Source: Sandaracinaceae bacterium (GTDB lineage: Bacteria > Myxococcota_A > Polyangia > Polyangiales > Houyiibacteriaceae). From it: DNA of 64,000 nt. Shown here piece by piece: positions 43,568-54,065 of the stretch (its first letter is position 1; every line of letters starts with the position of its first letter). The notes under the pieces were generated by a model. It made no database searches. It saw only the letters and a program-made list of their open reading frames with translations, and was not told the DNA's origin. A program made the position numbers and the translations under genes. The DNA is taken from contig JACKEJ010000007.1 in the NCBI GenBank assembly GCA_020633055.1, forward strand, positions 62,001 through 126,000, given 5' to 3'.

Positions 43568-44658
43568 CTGCCGGACTGGCCGCGTCGTTCGGCGAGGGTG
43601 TGGGTCTTCACCAGCTGACCACAGGCGGCCTCGATGTCCCGGCCCAAGCTGCGCCTGACCGTCGTGGTCCTGCCCTGCGCCTTCAGACGCGCGGCGAAGC
43701 GCTGGCAGGTCGCAGGGTCGCTCCCGACGAGGTCGGGCGCGGACGCGATGGGGTTGTAGGGGATCACGTTGACGTGCACGTCGAGCCCCGCGGTGAAGTC
43801 CAGCAACGCTCGGAGGTCGTCGTCGGTGTCGGTGAGGCCCGCCAACATCAGGTACTCCAGCATCACGGGGCGCGCCTGGAGCTCGTTCAACGCCCGCACC
43901 GCGCGCCGCAGCTCGGGCAGCGGGTAGCGCCCCGCGAGCGGGATGATCTGCGCACGCGACGCCTGTCGCGCGCTGTGCAGGCTGAGCGCGATCCCCACCC
44001 GCGGGAAGCGCTCGGCGAAGCGCAGCATGCCGTCGACGACCCCGACGCTCGAGACCATCACCTTCTGTGGCGAGAGGTTGAAGCACCGAGGATCGACCAG
44101 CATGGCCACCGCCTCGGTCACGGCCTCTTCGTTGTGAAAGGGCTCCCCCATGCCCATGAACACGACGTTCCGTAGGCGGCGCCCCTCGGCCGCCAACAGC
44201 CTGCCCGCGACGACCACCTGCCCGAGGATCTCGGCCACGCTCAGGCCGCGCGCGACACCCATGCTGCCCGTCGCACAGAAGCGGCACGCGGCAGCACAAC
44301 CCACCTGGCTGGAGACGCACAACGACGAACGCCCCGTGGTCGGTCGCAGGACGACGGCCTCCGTCAAGAGGCCGCTGCCCGTGCGGAACAGCAGCTTGCT
44401 GGCACCGTCCACGGTCGAGTCCAAGCGCTGATGCAGCGAGAGGGGATCGAGGCTGATGCGCTCGGCCGCGGGGAACGCGGCGAGCACCTCGTCGTCGCCG
44501 CGGAACGCCTTGAAGTACGCGTTGCGCAGCTGTCGCACGTGCTGAGGATGCAGGCGCGCCTCCCGGCGGACGCGCTCGATGGCGTCCGCGTCGTAGATGC
44601 TGGCCGGCTCCAGGGGTGTCACCCCACGGAGGCTGACCTGAAACTCACCGAGCGACAA
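43564..44658 (-). CDS. rlmN: RlmN/Cfr-family radical SAM rRNA methyltransferase
   Basis: 364 residues if started at the TTG at 44658; a GTG at 44622 gives 352. The frame continues upstream only as an Arg/Thr/Pro-rich shadow of the neighbouring gene. The cluster motif is CAAACRFC, in the RlmN spacing C-x3-C-x2-C, preceded by SSQVGC and followed by ATGSMGVARGL. VVFMGMGEPFHNEEAV, SLHSA and the C-terminal GRDIEAACGQL with the methyl-relay Cys complete the family pattern. These enzymes methylate C2 of A2503 in 23S rRNA (and A37 of some tRNAs). The N-terminal LHPQHVRQLRNAYFKA is somewhat divergent from E. coli RlmN. It overlaps the porin gene's 3' end. Confidence 0.85.
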   Translation of the reverse strand: MSLGEFQVSLRGVTPLEPASIYDADAIERVRREARLHPQHVRQLRNAYFKAFRGDDEVLAAFPAAERISLDPLSLHQRLDSTVDGASKLLFRTGSGLLTEAVVLRPTTGRSSLCVSSQVGCAAACRFCATGSMGVARGLSVAEILGQVVVAGRLLAAEGRRLRNVVFMGMGEPFHNEEAVTEAVAMLVDPRCFNLSPQKVMVSSVGVVDGMLRFAERFPRVGIALSLHSARQASRAQIIPLAGRYPLPELRRAVRALNELQARPVMLEYLMLAGLTDTDDDLRALLDFTAGLDVHVNVIPYNPIASAPDLVGSDPATCQRFAARLKAQGRTTTVRRSLGRDIEAACGQLVKTHTLAERRGQSGS

Positions 44659-46264
44659 TCGCGGCGTCGTGCGCGTTTGGGGCGGCCTCCGCGTTGGTGG
44701 CCGCCGCGTCGGTGGCGTCCGCGTCCGCGTCCGTGCCGTCCGCGTCGGTTGCGTCCGCGTCGGTGGCGTCGGCGGCGCTGGGTGCGCTTGCGGACTCTGG
44801 CGTGGACGCCGCGACCGGTTCGTCCCCCGCGTCGAACTGATAGCGCAGCCCCACGGCGAACATGTCCGCCGACCAACGATAGCGTCCGTTGCCGATGTAC
44901 ACGGCGTCGGCGCCGCTGATGGGCGGACGGATGCCGTTGGGCTGCTGCACCTCGCTGTTCGTGACGTTGCGGTTCTGCATGAAGATGTGCGCGTAGGCCG
45001 CATCCAGGTAGAAGCCGTCGGTCACTTGCACGCTGCCCCCGAGCCCCAGCACCACCTTGCGGGTGTCGATGGTCATCACGGTGAGCGTCCGGTCGCCAAA
45101 GCCCGAGCTCTCGAAGCTGAGGCCTGCGCGCAGGTCCATGCGACCCTCCAGCACGCTGAGCTCGCCGCCGATGCGCAGCGAGAGCGTGTCGTTCATGTCG
45201 CGCCGGATGTTCAGGGCGCCCACCGCGTAGTCGCCGATGGCCGTCACGTTCGTGAGGGTCACGTCGGTCGGGCGAATCGCGATCTGCCGCTGGCGTGACC
45301 AGCGCTCCCAGACGAACGCGGCCTCGAGCCGGAGCGCGTCGAACAAGCGGACTTCGGCGCCCGCGCGGACGATCACGGGCAGCGGGATGTCCACCTCGGC
45401 ACGGTCCCCCTGCACCTCGGCTCCTTCGAAGAACGGGTCCGCGGGGAGGCGCACGCGCAGACGAGCCGTGCCTTGGATGCCACGCGGGTAGAAGCGCACG
45501 GAGGCCCCCAGCCGCAGCTTGTCGAAGTCGGCGATGATGCCCACGTGCGGGGCCAGGTCCCAGAAGCGCTCCAGCGACATCGCGGCGCGCGCGTCGAAGT
45601 CCGGGTTCTCGGATTGCGCGCAGATGGCGTTGTCGCAGGCGCTCAGCGCGACCTCGGCGTTGAAGTTGCCCAGCAGGACCCCGAGACCCGCGCCAATGGA
45701 GATGCGGGGATGCGGCCTGTAGGCCAGGGCCGCGTCCAGCTGCACCAGCGCCGTGCCCGCGAGGCTGTAGAGCGAGTAGCGCTGGGGGGCGGGCTCGCAG
45801 TCCTGGTCGGTGGACGGGTCGCAGCGACGTCCGTTGGCCGTCACGCCATCCGGGTAGTCGCCCAGCAGCGCGTTCGGCACCAAGAGGCCCACGCCCAAGG
45901 TCAGGTCGTCGCGCAGGGGGTGGCTGTAGGCGATGCCCGGGATGGGCAGGGGCAGGGTGTCGAGGTCGATGGTGGGGAGCGTGTTTCCGCCGGCGTCCAC
46001 CCGCGTGTACTGGCCACGGAACCACGTGAAGCTCACGTCCAGCATGAGCTGCTGGCCGGAGTAGGCCAGGCCGGCCGGGTTGTAATGGAGCGCCTGTGGG
46101 TCGTCGGCGCCAGCGACGAAGGCGAAGCCTCGACCTGCGGGCCGCGTGCCCCGGTCGCTGAAGTAGAAGCCACCCGCGCGGGCAGAGGACACGCCCCCGA
46201 GCAGGGTGGTCAGGGCGAGCGTGCTGACCAGGAGCACGCGTGGACGGTTCGTTGTGGTCATCAC
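44645..46264 (-). CDS. FadL/OMPP1-family outer membrane protein with C-terminal extension
   Basis: 539 residues, ATG at 46264 overlapping the upstream lipoprotein stop. The signal peptide is LVSTLALTTLLGGVSSARA, cut before GGFYFSDRG. The mature N-terminus matches the FadL/TodX hatch (GRGFAFVAGADDPQALHYNP, AGLAYSG), and amphipathic strands run to the barrel end MFAVGLRYQF at about residue 475. FadL-type channels import long-chain fatty acids or hydrophobic compounds. The protein does not stop at the terminal Phe of the barrel: ~60 further residues follow, largely an Ala-Thr-Asp repeat. The tail overlaps the start region of the RlmN-like gene. It is coupled to a giant lipoprotein upstream. Confidence 0.83.
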   Translation of the reverse strand: MMTTTNRPRVLLVSTLALTTLLGGVSSARAGGFYFSDRGTRPAGRGFAFVAGADDPQALHYNPAGLAYSGQQLMLDVSFTWFRGQYTRVDAGGNTLPTIDLDTLPLPIPGIAYSHPLRDDLTLGVGLLVPNALLGDYPDGVTANGRRCDPSTDQDCEPAPQRYSLYSLAGTALVQLDAALAYRPHPRISIGAGLGVLLGNFNAEVALSACDNAICAQSENPDFDARAAMSLERFWDLAPHVGIIADFDKLRLGASVRFYPRGIQGTARLRVRLPADPFFEGAEVQGDRAEVDIPLPVIVRAGAEVRLFDALRLEAAFVWERWSRQRQIAIRPTDVTLTNVTAIGDYAVGALNIRRDMNDTLSLRIGGELSVLEGRMDLRAGLSFESSGFGDRTLTVMTIDTRKVVLGLGGSVQVTDGFYLDAAYAHIFMQNRNVTNSEVQQPNGIRPPISGADAVYIGNGRYRWSADMFAVGLRYQFDAGDEPVAASTPESASAPSAADATDADATDADGTDADADATDAAATNAEAAPNAHDAAIVAR

Positions 46265-49200
46265 TCGCCCTCCCGGGACTGCACGACGCGATAGAGCCGC
46301 TCGAGCCCGCGTTCGGGGTCGAGCAGGAAGTCGCCCACCTCGTGCAGGAGGACGGCATGGTCGCCGGCGCGGAACGTCGTCCGCGTGTGGGGGGCGGCCC
46401 GGTTCACCTCCGCGATCACCTCCAGCAGGGTGTCGAGCGGCGTGCTCTCGTCGGTGGGGCCGCGCGCCGCGACGGTGCGGCCCAGCAGCTCGCTCAGCGT
46501 GTCGTCGGTGTCCAGCTGGGCGACGTCCCGGAGCAGGGTCACCGTCTGGTCGGACACGCTCCCGGTGACCTCTACGGCGGCCCCGGTCTCGAGCGCCTCG
46601 AGCACGTTGGGCGCGAGCGCCGTCGCCAGCACCCGGCCGAGGGGGCGGAGGTGGTCGTCGTCGTCGAGCACTTGCAAGAGGTCTGACAGCGCCACCAGCG
46701 TCGTCGCGTAGCCGCCCGCCACCGCGGCGTCCTCACTGAGGAGGTGCTGCAGCAGGCCCAGCACGGCGTCGCGAGCCGCCGTGTCCGAGGCCAGCGCGTC
46801 GAACAACCCCAGCAGCGCCACCGCGAGCGGCCCGTCGAGCGTCGTCTCGGCGCGCCCGCTAAGGCCCTCGGCCCAATCACGCAGGTCGCCTTCGGCCAGG
46901 TGCGTGTCGATGCGACCCAGCAGGAAGTCGACCAGCACGACGAGCACGCCATGGGTGCGACGGTTCGTGAGCCCGAAGTTCGGGCCGTCGGAGGTGATGA
47001 GCAGCAGCTGGTCGACCAGCGTCGAACGCGCACGCAACCAGCGCTCGTGGGCAGGCTCGTCCGCTTTCCACGTGGCATCGACGTTCGCGAGGGCATCCAA
47101 GAGGAGATACACAGGCGAGTAGTTCACCGTGCGCGTGCCCCCGTTCGTCATGGTGGTGCGACTCCCGGCGCGGTTGCGCAGGGAGGGGTGTTGCTGGCTG
47201 TCCACCGCCATGTCTGCGGCGTCCGCCAAGGCGTCGATGCCGTCCACCCCCGCGCGCAGCGTGAGCGTGTCCGCCACACGGAGGAGGCGGCCCAGGCGGG
47301 GCACCAGCTGACCCGCAGCATCCTCACGGCATGTCCTCCCCGCCCCGCTGCGGTCCCAGCTGCACCCTCCGAGGAGTCGTATCAAAATGGGTTCATAGCG
47401 CACCGCCCCGTCAGCGTGGGCGTACCCGGTGCCGCTCGGGTTTGATTCTTGATACATGCCGTTCGCGGCCGTCGGGTAGTGCTGGTGCAGCGCCGCCGCG
47501 AGCGCGCCGAACAGGTAGTCGCCCGTCCGTGTCTGCGCCGGGTCGAAGTCCGTGAAGACGCTCAGCAGCGGGGTGAAGGCCTCGTAGAACGTGATGTTCG
47601 TAGGGGCTGTGGGGCACGTCTGCGCGGCCTCCAACAGCTGGTCGCCGCAGAAGCGGAAGCTGCGCTCCCACGCCAAAAGGATGTTGCCCGAGTGGCGCGT
47701 GGCCACGTCCACGCCGTCGCGCGTGGTCGGGCGCTCCAGCATCTCGCTCAGGAACTCGTTCCACTCCGCGTACACCAGCCGGTTCATGGCCTCGGGGGTG
47801 GGCCGGGTGGTCAGTCCTGGGATCTCGCTGTTGTCCTCCAGGATGCCGTCCAAGGTCAGCGCGCTGATGCCCAGTGCCCCCGCGATGTTGGTGAGCGTGG
47901 TCAGGTAGCCGGGCAGGGCGGCGCTGATCTGCGGCTCGAGGTCGAGGCGTCCCTGGATCGAGAGCACGTAGGCCTCCGTGGTGTTGTCGAGGCGGAGCAG
48001 CTCGCAGCGGTCGAACGGCTCCAGCTCGAGCCCCACGGCGCGCAACAGGACGTTGTCCATCAGGTCGATGCGCAGGCCCCCCACCCGGATGATCATGTGG
48101 GCGTCCTGCTTGTTGCAGAACTCTGCGCCGTCCAGCTCGTGCATGACGCTCAGCGTCTGTTGCAGCAGGCTCTGGTTGGTGCCGTCGTCGGGGCTGCTGC
48201 GCACGACCTCGTTGGTCCACTCCTGGCCGCGCAGCAGCGGGGTGTCGCGGCCCCCGTTCGCGGCCGCGAGGGTCTGGCGGTCGCGGTGGCGCGCCATCTC
48301 GGCGAGCATCTGGCCCAGGCGCTCCGAGCGGGGGTCGCTCAGCGCGCGGAGCAGCGCTTCCAGCATGCCGCTGCGGCGCGCCATGCGCTCGGTGACCGAC
48401 AGCACGTCGTCCCACAGCTCGTTGTCCTCACGCAGCGCGACGTCGGGCATTCCGTCTGCGACCTGGTCACCGAAGAGCCCGGCGTCGATCAGCGCGGCGA
48501 GCTCGTCCTCGTGCTGGCCGAGCAGCTGTTGCAGGACGAGCAGCGCGTCGCGCGTCTCTTCTTCGTCCAAGAGGGCCGATGCGGCGTGCAGCACGTCGAA
48601 CAGTGCGCCGCTGTCCGTGTCGTGTCCGGTGTAGGGATGTGCGAGCGCCCCGTAGTCGCGCGTGGTGTTCGCGGGGGGACCCAGCTGAGCCAGCAGGGCG
48701 AGCACGGCGTCCTCGGCGACGGGGGTCTCGCCACTCACCCATGGGCGTGCCTCGCGCAGGACCGCCGCGAGCAGCGTGCCGTCGGCTTGACGTGCCTGGA
48801 ACAGCGGCAGCTGCCCCTCACCCGCCGCGAGCCCGCGCGCGTCACGCAGCGCCGTGTCGAACGGGGCGTCGAGCGCCGTCGGGTAGGGCGTCGGCAGGAA
48901 CAGCTCCTCGCCGTCCGCGCCGACGAAGCGGTCGTCCGCGTTTACGTCTGCCAAGCCGTCCCCGTCCTGGTCCACGAAGCCATTGACGTTCAGCGCCCGT
49001 GGGACTGGCAGCCCACGCTCGTCGCGCACGACGTAGGAGCCGCTGACGCCGCCCTGGAAGGACGGATGGGTCGCGGCGAGCAGGGCGCGCGACACGTCCA
49101 GCGTGCCTTCGGCGTCGGGGTCATCGGCCGTCAGGGTGGCGAGCTCCAGCGCGAGCGAGGCCTCGATGCGCAGAAAAGCGTCTCGCGCGGAGCCACCCTC

Positions 49201-49764
49201 GGCCAGCGCGCCGAGGCCAGTCCGGGTGAGCGCGGGGAGGTCCGGGTAGCGCAGGACCGGTGCCAGCACCCCGAGCTGGAGTGACGTGCTGCGCATGCCC
49301 GAGCGCGCCGACATGCGGCCGAGGGCATCGACCACCTGGGCATCGGCCTCCATGCGCCCGAGGAGCGCGCCGATGGCGCCCGTCGCCTGGGGGAGCTGCT
49401 CGGCGGGCGCGTCGTAGAGGGGGAGGATCGCCACGAGCAAGGCCTGGAGGTCTTGCTCGACGGTCGCCGGGAGCACCCGGTCCAGCGCCTCCACCGTCTC
49501 GGGTCGCTGCTCGGCCAGCGCCTGTAGGCGCCCTGGTGCCGCGCTCTCGCTCGGCGCCTCACCACGGCACAACGCGCGGCTCTCGCTCCCGCTCACATCC
49601 GTCGGGTAGGCCTCCCGGGCGATGCGCTGGCAGGCCACGCGGTAGACCTCCTCCGCGAGCGTCCCGCGCACGACCCCTTGGCGCTCCGTGTCCATGGTGG
49701 GCGCGCAGGCCAGCAGGGCACAGACCCCGGCGCACGCGAACAACCGCTTTCCTACACGTGTCAT
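46261..49764 (-). CDS. 1167-residue lipoprotein of unknown function
   Basis: ATG at 49764 with AAAGG nine bases upstream. The signal LFACAGVCALLAC is a lipobox. The protein is mainly helical and built from many leucine-rich, HEAT-like segments (LQALLVAILPLYDAPAEQLP, LLVLQQLLGQHEDELAALID, LLGLFDALASDTAARDAVLG). Near residue 265 there is a calcium-loop-like DQDGDGLADVNAD, and there are scattered cysteines (CSWDRSGAGRTC). No catalytic motif was found. The stop overlaps the FadL-like porin (ATGA), so porin and lipoprotein are translationally coupled and probably form one outer-membrane assembly. A strong promoter is immediately upstream. No family recognised. Confidence 0.78.
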   Translation of the reverse strand: MTRVGKRLFACAGVCALLACAPTMDTERQGVVRGTLAEEVYRVACQRIAREAYPTDVSGSESRALCRGEAPSESAAPGRLQALAEQRPETVEALDRVLPATVEQDLQALLVAILPLYDAPAEQLPQATGAIGALLGRMEADAQVVDALGRMSARSGMRSTSLQLGVLAPVLRYPDLPALTRTGLGALAEGGSARDAFLRIEASLALELATLTADDPDAEGTLDVSRALLAATHPSFQGGVSGSYVVRDERGLPVPRALNVNGFVDQDGDGLADVNADDRFVGADGEELFLPTPYPTALDAPFDTALRDARGLAAGEGQLPLFQARQADGTLLAAVLREARPWVSGETPVAEDAVLALLAQLGPPANTTRDYGALAHPYTGHDTDSGALFDVLHAASALLDEEETRDALLVLQQLLGQHEDELAALIDAGLFGDQVADGMPDVALREDNELWDDVLSVTERMARRSGMLEALLRALSDPRSERLGQMLAEMARHRDRQTLAAANGGRDTPLLRGQEWTNEVVRSSPDDGTNQSLLQQTLSVMHELDGAEFCNKQDAHMIIRVGGLRIDLMDNVLLRAVGLELEPFDRCELLRLDNTTEAYVLSIQGRLDLEPQISAALPGYLTTLTNIAGALGISALTLDGILEDNSEIPGLTTRPTPEAMNRLVYAEWNEFLSEMLERPTTRDGVDVATRHSGNILLAWERSFRFCGDQLLEAAQTCPTAPTNITFYEAFTPLLSVFTDFDPAQTRTGDYLFGALAAALHQHYPTAANGMYQESNPSGTGYAHADGAVRYEPILIRLLGGCSWDRSGAGRTCREDAAGQLVPRLGRLLRVADTLTLRAGVDGIDALADAADMAVDSQQHPSLRNRAGSRTTMTNGGTRTVNYSPVYLLLDALANVDATWKADEPAHERWLRARSTLVDQLLLITSDGPNFGLTNRRTHGVLVVLVDFLLGRIDTHLAEGDLRDWAEGLSGRAETTLDGPLAVALLGLFDALASDTAARDAVLGLLQHLLSEDAAVAGGYATTLVALSDLLQVLDDDDHLRPLGRVLATALAPNVLEALETGAAVEVTGSVSDQTVTLLRDVAQLDTDDTLSELLGRTVAARGPTDESTPLDTLLEVIAEVNRAAPHTRTTFRAGDHAVLLHEVGDFLLDPERGLERLYRVVQSREGE

Positions 49765-49832
49765 GACGAACGACCTTTGTCTACGTTCCTAGGCACGACC
49801 CGACATGCGCCGAAATGTGTGCCGAACGAGAT

Positions 49833-49862
49833 TCTATAAGAGAACTATTGGCCGTCCGTCAA
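49833..49862 (-). promoter_or_regulatory. Sigma70-type promoter for the lipoprotein-porin operon
   Basis: On the minus strand TTGACG (49862-49857) is followed after 18 bases by TATAGA (49838-49833) in an unusually AT-rich stretch between genes. Transcription would start near 49826, leaving a ~60-base leader before the ATG at 49764. Confidence 0.65.
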
Positions 49863-49921
49863 CCGGATTCACCTCTTTCTTGCTTTTTGCCGCGAGCCCT
49901 CCCGCCGCAGGGTCGTGCCCT

Positions 49922-50476
49922 TCAACCGCGCAGGCGTAGGGCCAGGGCTTCGACGTGCTCGTCGCGCACACCATGCTCGGCCAGCGCCTCCGCCAGGCGC
50001 AGGACGTACTCCACGTTGGGTCCACTCGGTCCGTGTGAGCGGCGCACCTGCGTCGCGATCTCGTCCAGCGGCGCGGGACCCAAGTACTCGGCGTTCGCGG
50101 GCGTGGCGACGTAGACGAGCGCGTCCACCGTGTCGCCGCGGGTCAGGGCGACAGGCAAGCGGTGTCGCTCGTAGCCGCCTTGCTCGCGGTGGTCGAGCTG
50201 GGCGAGCACCGCGTCGCGCGCCGCGTCGGGGACCTCGTAGGCCATCCCCCAGCAGCGCTCGCTTGGTGCGGACACGAGCGTGACCACGCGGCCAGGCGCC
50301 CCGGGAACCCCGCGATGGTCCGTGCTGCCCTGCCAGAAGCGCCGGGCGTAGCCGGGCAGCCAGCCGGGTTCGCGCTGCGAAAACGCGAAGGCCGGTCGGA
50401 AGACGAGCGAGCCGTAGCCGAACACCCAGAGAGGAGACACCGGGACGATGTAGCGCCCGGGGCGTCCTTCGACCAC
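49922..50476 (-). CDS. chaC: ChaC-type gamma-glutamylcyclotransferase
   Basis: 184 residues from a GTG at 50476; a GTG at 50440, just before the conserved VFGYGSLVFRPAF, is an alternative start. VFGYGSL is the substrate-binding loop of the cyclotransferase fold, followed by GYARRFWQGSTDHRGVPGAP, VTLV, CWGMAYEV and HREQGGYERH, where the catalytic Glu of ChaC proteins resides, then ALVYVATPANAEYLG. ChaC enzymes cleave glutathione to 5-oxoproline and Cys-Gly. Cytosolic and single-domain. The next gene upstream (NmrA-like) is 25 bases away on the same strand. Confidence 0.88.
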   Translation of the reverse strand: MVEGRPGRYIVPVSPLWVFGYGSLVFRPAFAFSQREPGWLPGYARRFWQGSTDHRGVPGAPGRVVTLVSAPSERCWGMAYEVPDAARDAVLAQLDHREQGGYERHRLPVALTRGDTVDALVYVATPANAEYLGPAPLDEIATQVRRSHGPSGPNVEYVLRLAEALAEHGVRDEHVEALALRLRG

Positions 50477-50501
50477 GTGGCTGGGTTCGTGGCCCGGTGA
50501 G

Positions 50502-51359
50502 TCAGCGCAGCTGCGCCTGGTGGTCGCGTGCGTAGTTCTCGATGGTTCGGGGAGCCCGCCCGAGCACGCGCGCGACGTCGTCGCTCACCTCCGCCTCGAG
50601 CCCTGCGCGGGTGCGCTCATGGACCCGCAGGGCCGAGTCCACCAGCCAGGAGGGCATGTCGGAGGCGCGCATGCCTGCGGCGGCCTTCTCCGGGTTCACC
50701 GCGATGTAGCGCACGGGCGCCCCGCGCGCGTCGCCGAGCGCCTGGGCCACGCGGTGCATGTCGATGGCCTCGCCCCCAGTCAGGGTGTAGGTCTTCCCGT
50801 GGTGTGCGTCGGGGTCGAGGAGGGCGGCTACCGCCACGTCCGCGATGTCGCGTGCGTCGATGTACGGCAGCCGCGCGTCTCCGATGGGCAGCGCAATGCG
50901 CCCGTGGGCACGGATGCCCTCGGCCTGATGGGTCAGGAAGTTCTGCATGAACGAGCATGGCCGCAGCACCGTGTAGCGGGGCGCGCGCGCGGCGACGTCG
51001 GCGTCGATCTCGCGGTGCCAGGCGCGCAGCTCCGACTCGAGGTCCCAGGTGGCCGAGCGCGACGACAGGCGCACCACCTGCTGAACACCCGCGGCGAGGG
51101 CGATGTCGAGGGCGCGCCGACTCAGCGAGACCTGCTCCTCGATGAGCGGCGTCATGAAGAAGAACGCGGCGACACCCACGAACGCCGCCCGCATGCTGGC
51201 CTCGTCCGTGAGGTCGAAGGGGCGTGCTTCGACGCCGACGCGGCTGCGTGAGCCGGGCCGGAGGGCTGCGATGGGGGCCAGCTCTCTCTGAGTGGCCAGC
51301 GCGCGCAGCACCTCACCACCCACCGTGCCCGTGGCCCCCGTGACAAGGACTGCTCTCAT
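50502..51359 (-). CDS. NmrA-like NAD(P)-binding atypical short-chain dehydrogenase
   Basis: 285 residues from the ATG at 51359, where the Rossmann start MRAVLVTGATGTVGGEVLRA is correctly placed. Extended/atypical SDR features: ARPFDLTDEASMRAAF, VRLSSRSA, YTVLRPCSFMQNFLTHQAEG, PYIDARDIADVAVAAL. The classical YxxxK catalytic pair is missing, as in NmrA/HSCARG and related redox-sensing or isoflavone-reductase-like proteins. It is divergent from rpsA across 253 bases. Substrate or partner cannot be predicted. Confidence 0.88.
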   Translation of the reverse strand: MRAVLVTGATGTVGGEVLRALATQRELAPIAALRPGSRSRVGVEARPFDLTDEASMRAAFVGVAAFFFMTPLIEEQVSLSRRALDIALAAGVQQVVRLSSRSATWDLESELRAWHREIDADVAARAPRYTVLRPCSFMQNFLTHQAEGIRAHGRIALPIGDARLPYIDARDIADVAVAALLDPDAHHGKTYTLTGGEAIDMHRVAQALGDARGAPVRYIAVNPEKAAAGMRASDMPSWLVDSALRVHERTRAGLEAEVSDDVARVLGRAPRTIENYARDHQAQLR

Positions 51360-51391
51360 GGCGCGCACGATAGCAGACGCGAGGGGGTGCA

Positions 51392-51420
51392 TTGACACGC
51401 GTGATGGCCGCTGCTATCCG
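51392..51420 (+). promoter_or_regulatory. Promoter of rpsA
   Basis: TTGACA (51392-51397, full consensus) is followed by 17 bases and TATCCG (51415-51420), with an upstream TGC giving an extended -10 (TGCTATCCG). The start site would be near 51427. It is the best-matched -35 in the window and faces the ribosomal protein S1 gene. Confidence 0.6.
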
Positions 51421-51426
51421 TACGCC

Positions 51427-51612
51427 CCCCACGGGTCTCCGTGAGGACCTCGCTCCAATTGGTCGGCTGCTTGCGGCCCCACCAACTCTCCCCCCGGGAG
51501 AGCCGCGCGGACGGAAGCGCAACGTGGTCGACCAAACGGATATTCCCAGTACCCCAACCGGGCTTCGGGCCGGGACCGCTTCGGGTCACCCCCAAGGCAC
51601 GCAAACCACTAC
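51427..51612 (+). promoter_or_regulatory. Structured 5' leader of rpsA
   Basis: About 185 untranslated bases. A perfect hairpin CTCTCCC-CCC-GGGAGAG lies at 51486-51502, and TTGGTCG (51459-51465) can pair with CGACCAA (51529-51535), closing a ~77-base domain around it. In E. coli S1 represses its own translation through a structured leader; by analogy this may be a regulatory leader. No known riboswitch motif seen. Confidence 0.45.
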
Positions 51613-53388
<1,776 letters not shown>

Positions 53389-53420
53389 TCGCGGGGTAGC
53401 GCGGACGACGCGCTGAACCC

Positions 53421-53462
53421 AACGGCACGGGCCGGCCTCTCTGGGGTCGGCCCGTTTCCGTT
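53421..53462 (+). terminator. Terminator hairpin after rpsA
   Basis: An 11-bp stem (53427-53437 with 53445-53455; one G-T pair, 7-base loop) is extended by an outer AACGG/CCGTT pairing (53421-53425, 53458-53462). Only TTT follows the inner stem, so the U-tract is short, but position (~35 bases after the stop) and strength support termination. Confidence 0.7.
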
Positions 53463-53615
53463 GGAGCGTGCAGACGCTCCGTAGAGGCAGTCGGCGCCGC
53501 GAGGCGGCTCAGCCGACGCCCCTCGTCGTAGGCCGACCCAGCCGGCCGCCCGAGAGGGCCCACTGGTCGCGGACGAAGAGTCTCGGGTTGGTGCCCGTGC
53601 TCGTCCGGTCGTAGA

Positions 53616-54065
53616 ATGCGCGCCATGGTGTACCCCGTCGCGACTGCTCAGCCGACCCCGTCCTTCGGCGCGATCCGCTGCTTCATTCGGCCGGGTGAAC
53701 CCCGGCTCGTCGAGTTCACGTACGCGGACGGCTTCACCATCGACGACTTCCGTGGGGCGATGGAGTTCGTCGCGCGCTACACGGGGCAGCACCGTCCGAT
53801 CGCCATTCTGAGCGAGGTGCGAGGGACTGTCCCAGCCGGCGCGGCCGACCGTCGTCGTATGGCGGACATCGTGCGGGACCACGACCAAGCCGCAGGCCAC
53901 AACATCTGCGCGTCTGCCGTGGTGACCGACAGCACGCTGATGCGGGGCGTGCTGACCGCCGTGAGCTGGATCCACGCCACGCCGTACGAGCTGCGCGCGT
54001 TCTCGGACGATGACCAGGCCCGCGCGTGGCTGCGAGAGCGCCTCGCCGGGAGTCAGCGCGGGTAG
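53616..54065 (+). CDS. STAS/SpoIIAA-like small protein
   Basis: 149 residues, ATG at 53616 (a second ATG at 53625 is possible). The pattern of a beta strand and helix (LVEFTYADGFTIDDFRGAME), then PIAILSEVRGTVPAGAADRR and a second half ending FSDDDQARAWLRERL, resembles the SpoIIAA/STAS-like small proteins numerous in myxobacteria, whose role is usually unassigned. A second protein with the same plan is at 59305-59748. Its 3' end overlaps that of dacB by 13 bases (convergent). Cytosolic, no cofactor motif. Confidence 0.62.
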   Translation: MRAMVYPVATAQPTPSFGAIRCFIRPGEPRLVEFTYADGFTIDDFRGAMEFVARYTGQHRPIAILSEVRGTVPAGAADRRRMADIVRDHDQAAGHNICASAVVTDSTLMRGVLTAVSWIHATPYELRAFSDDDQARAWLRERLAGSQRG

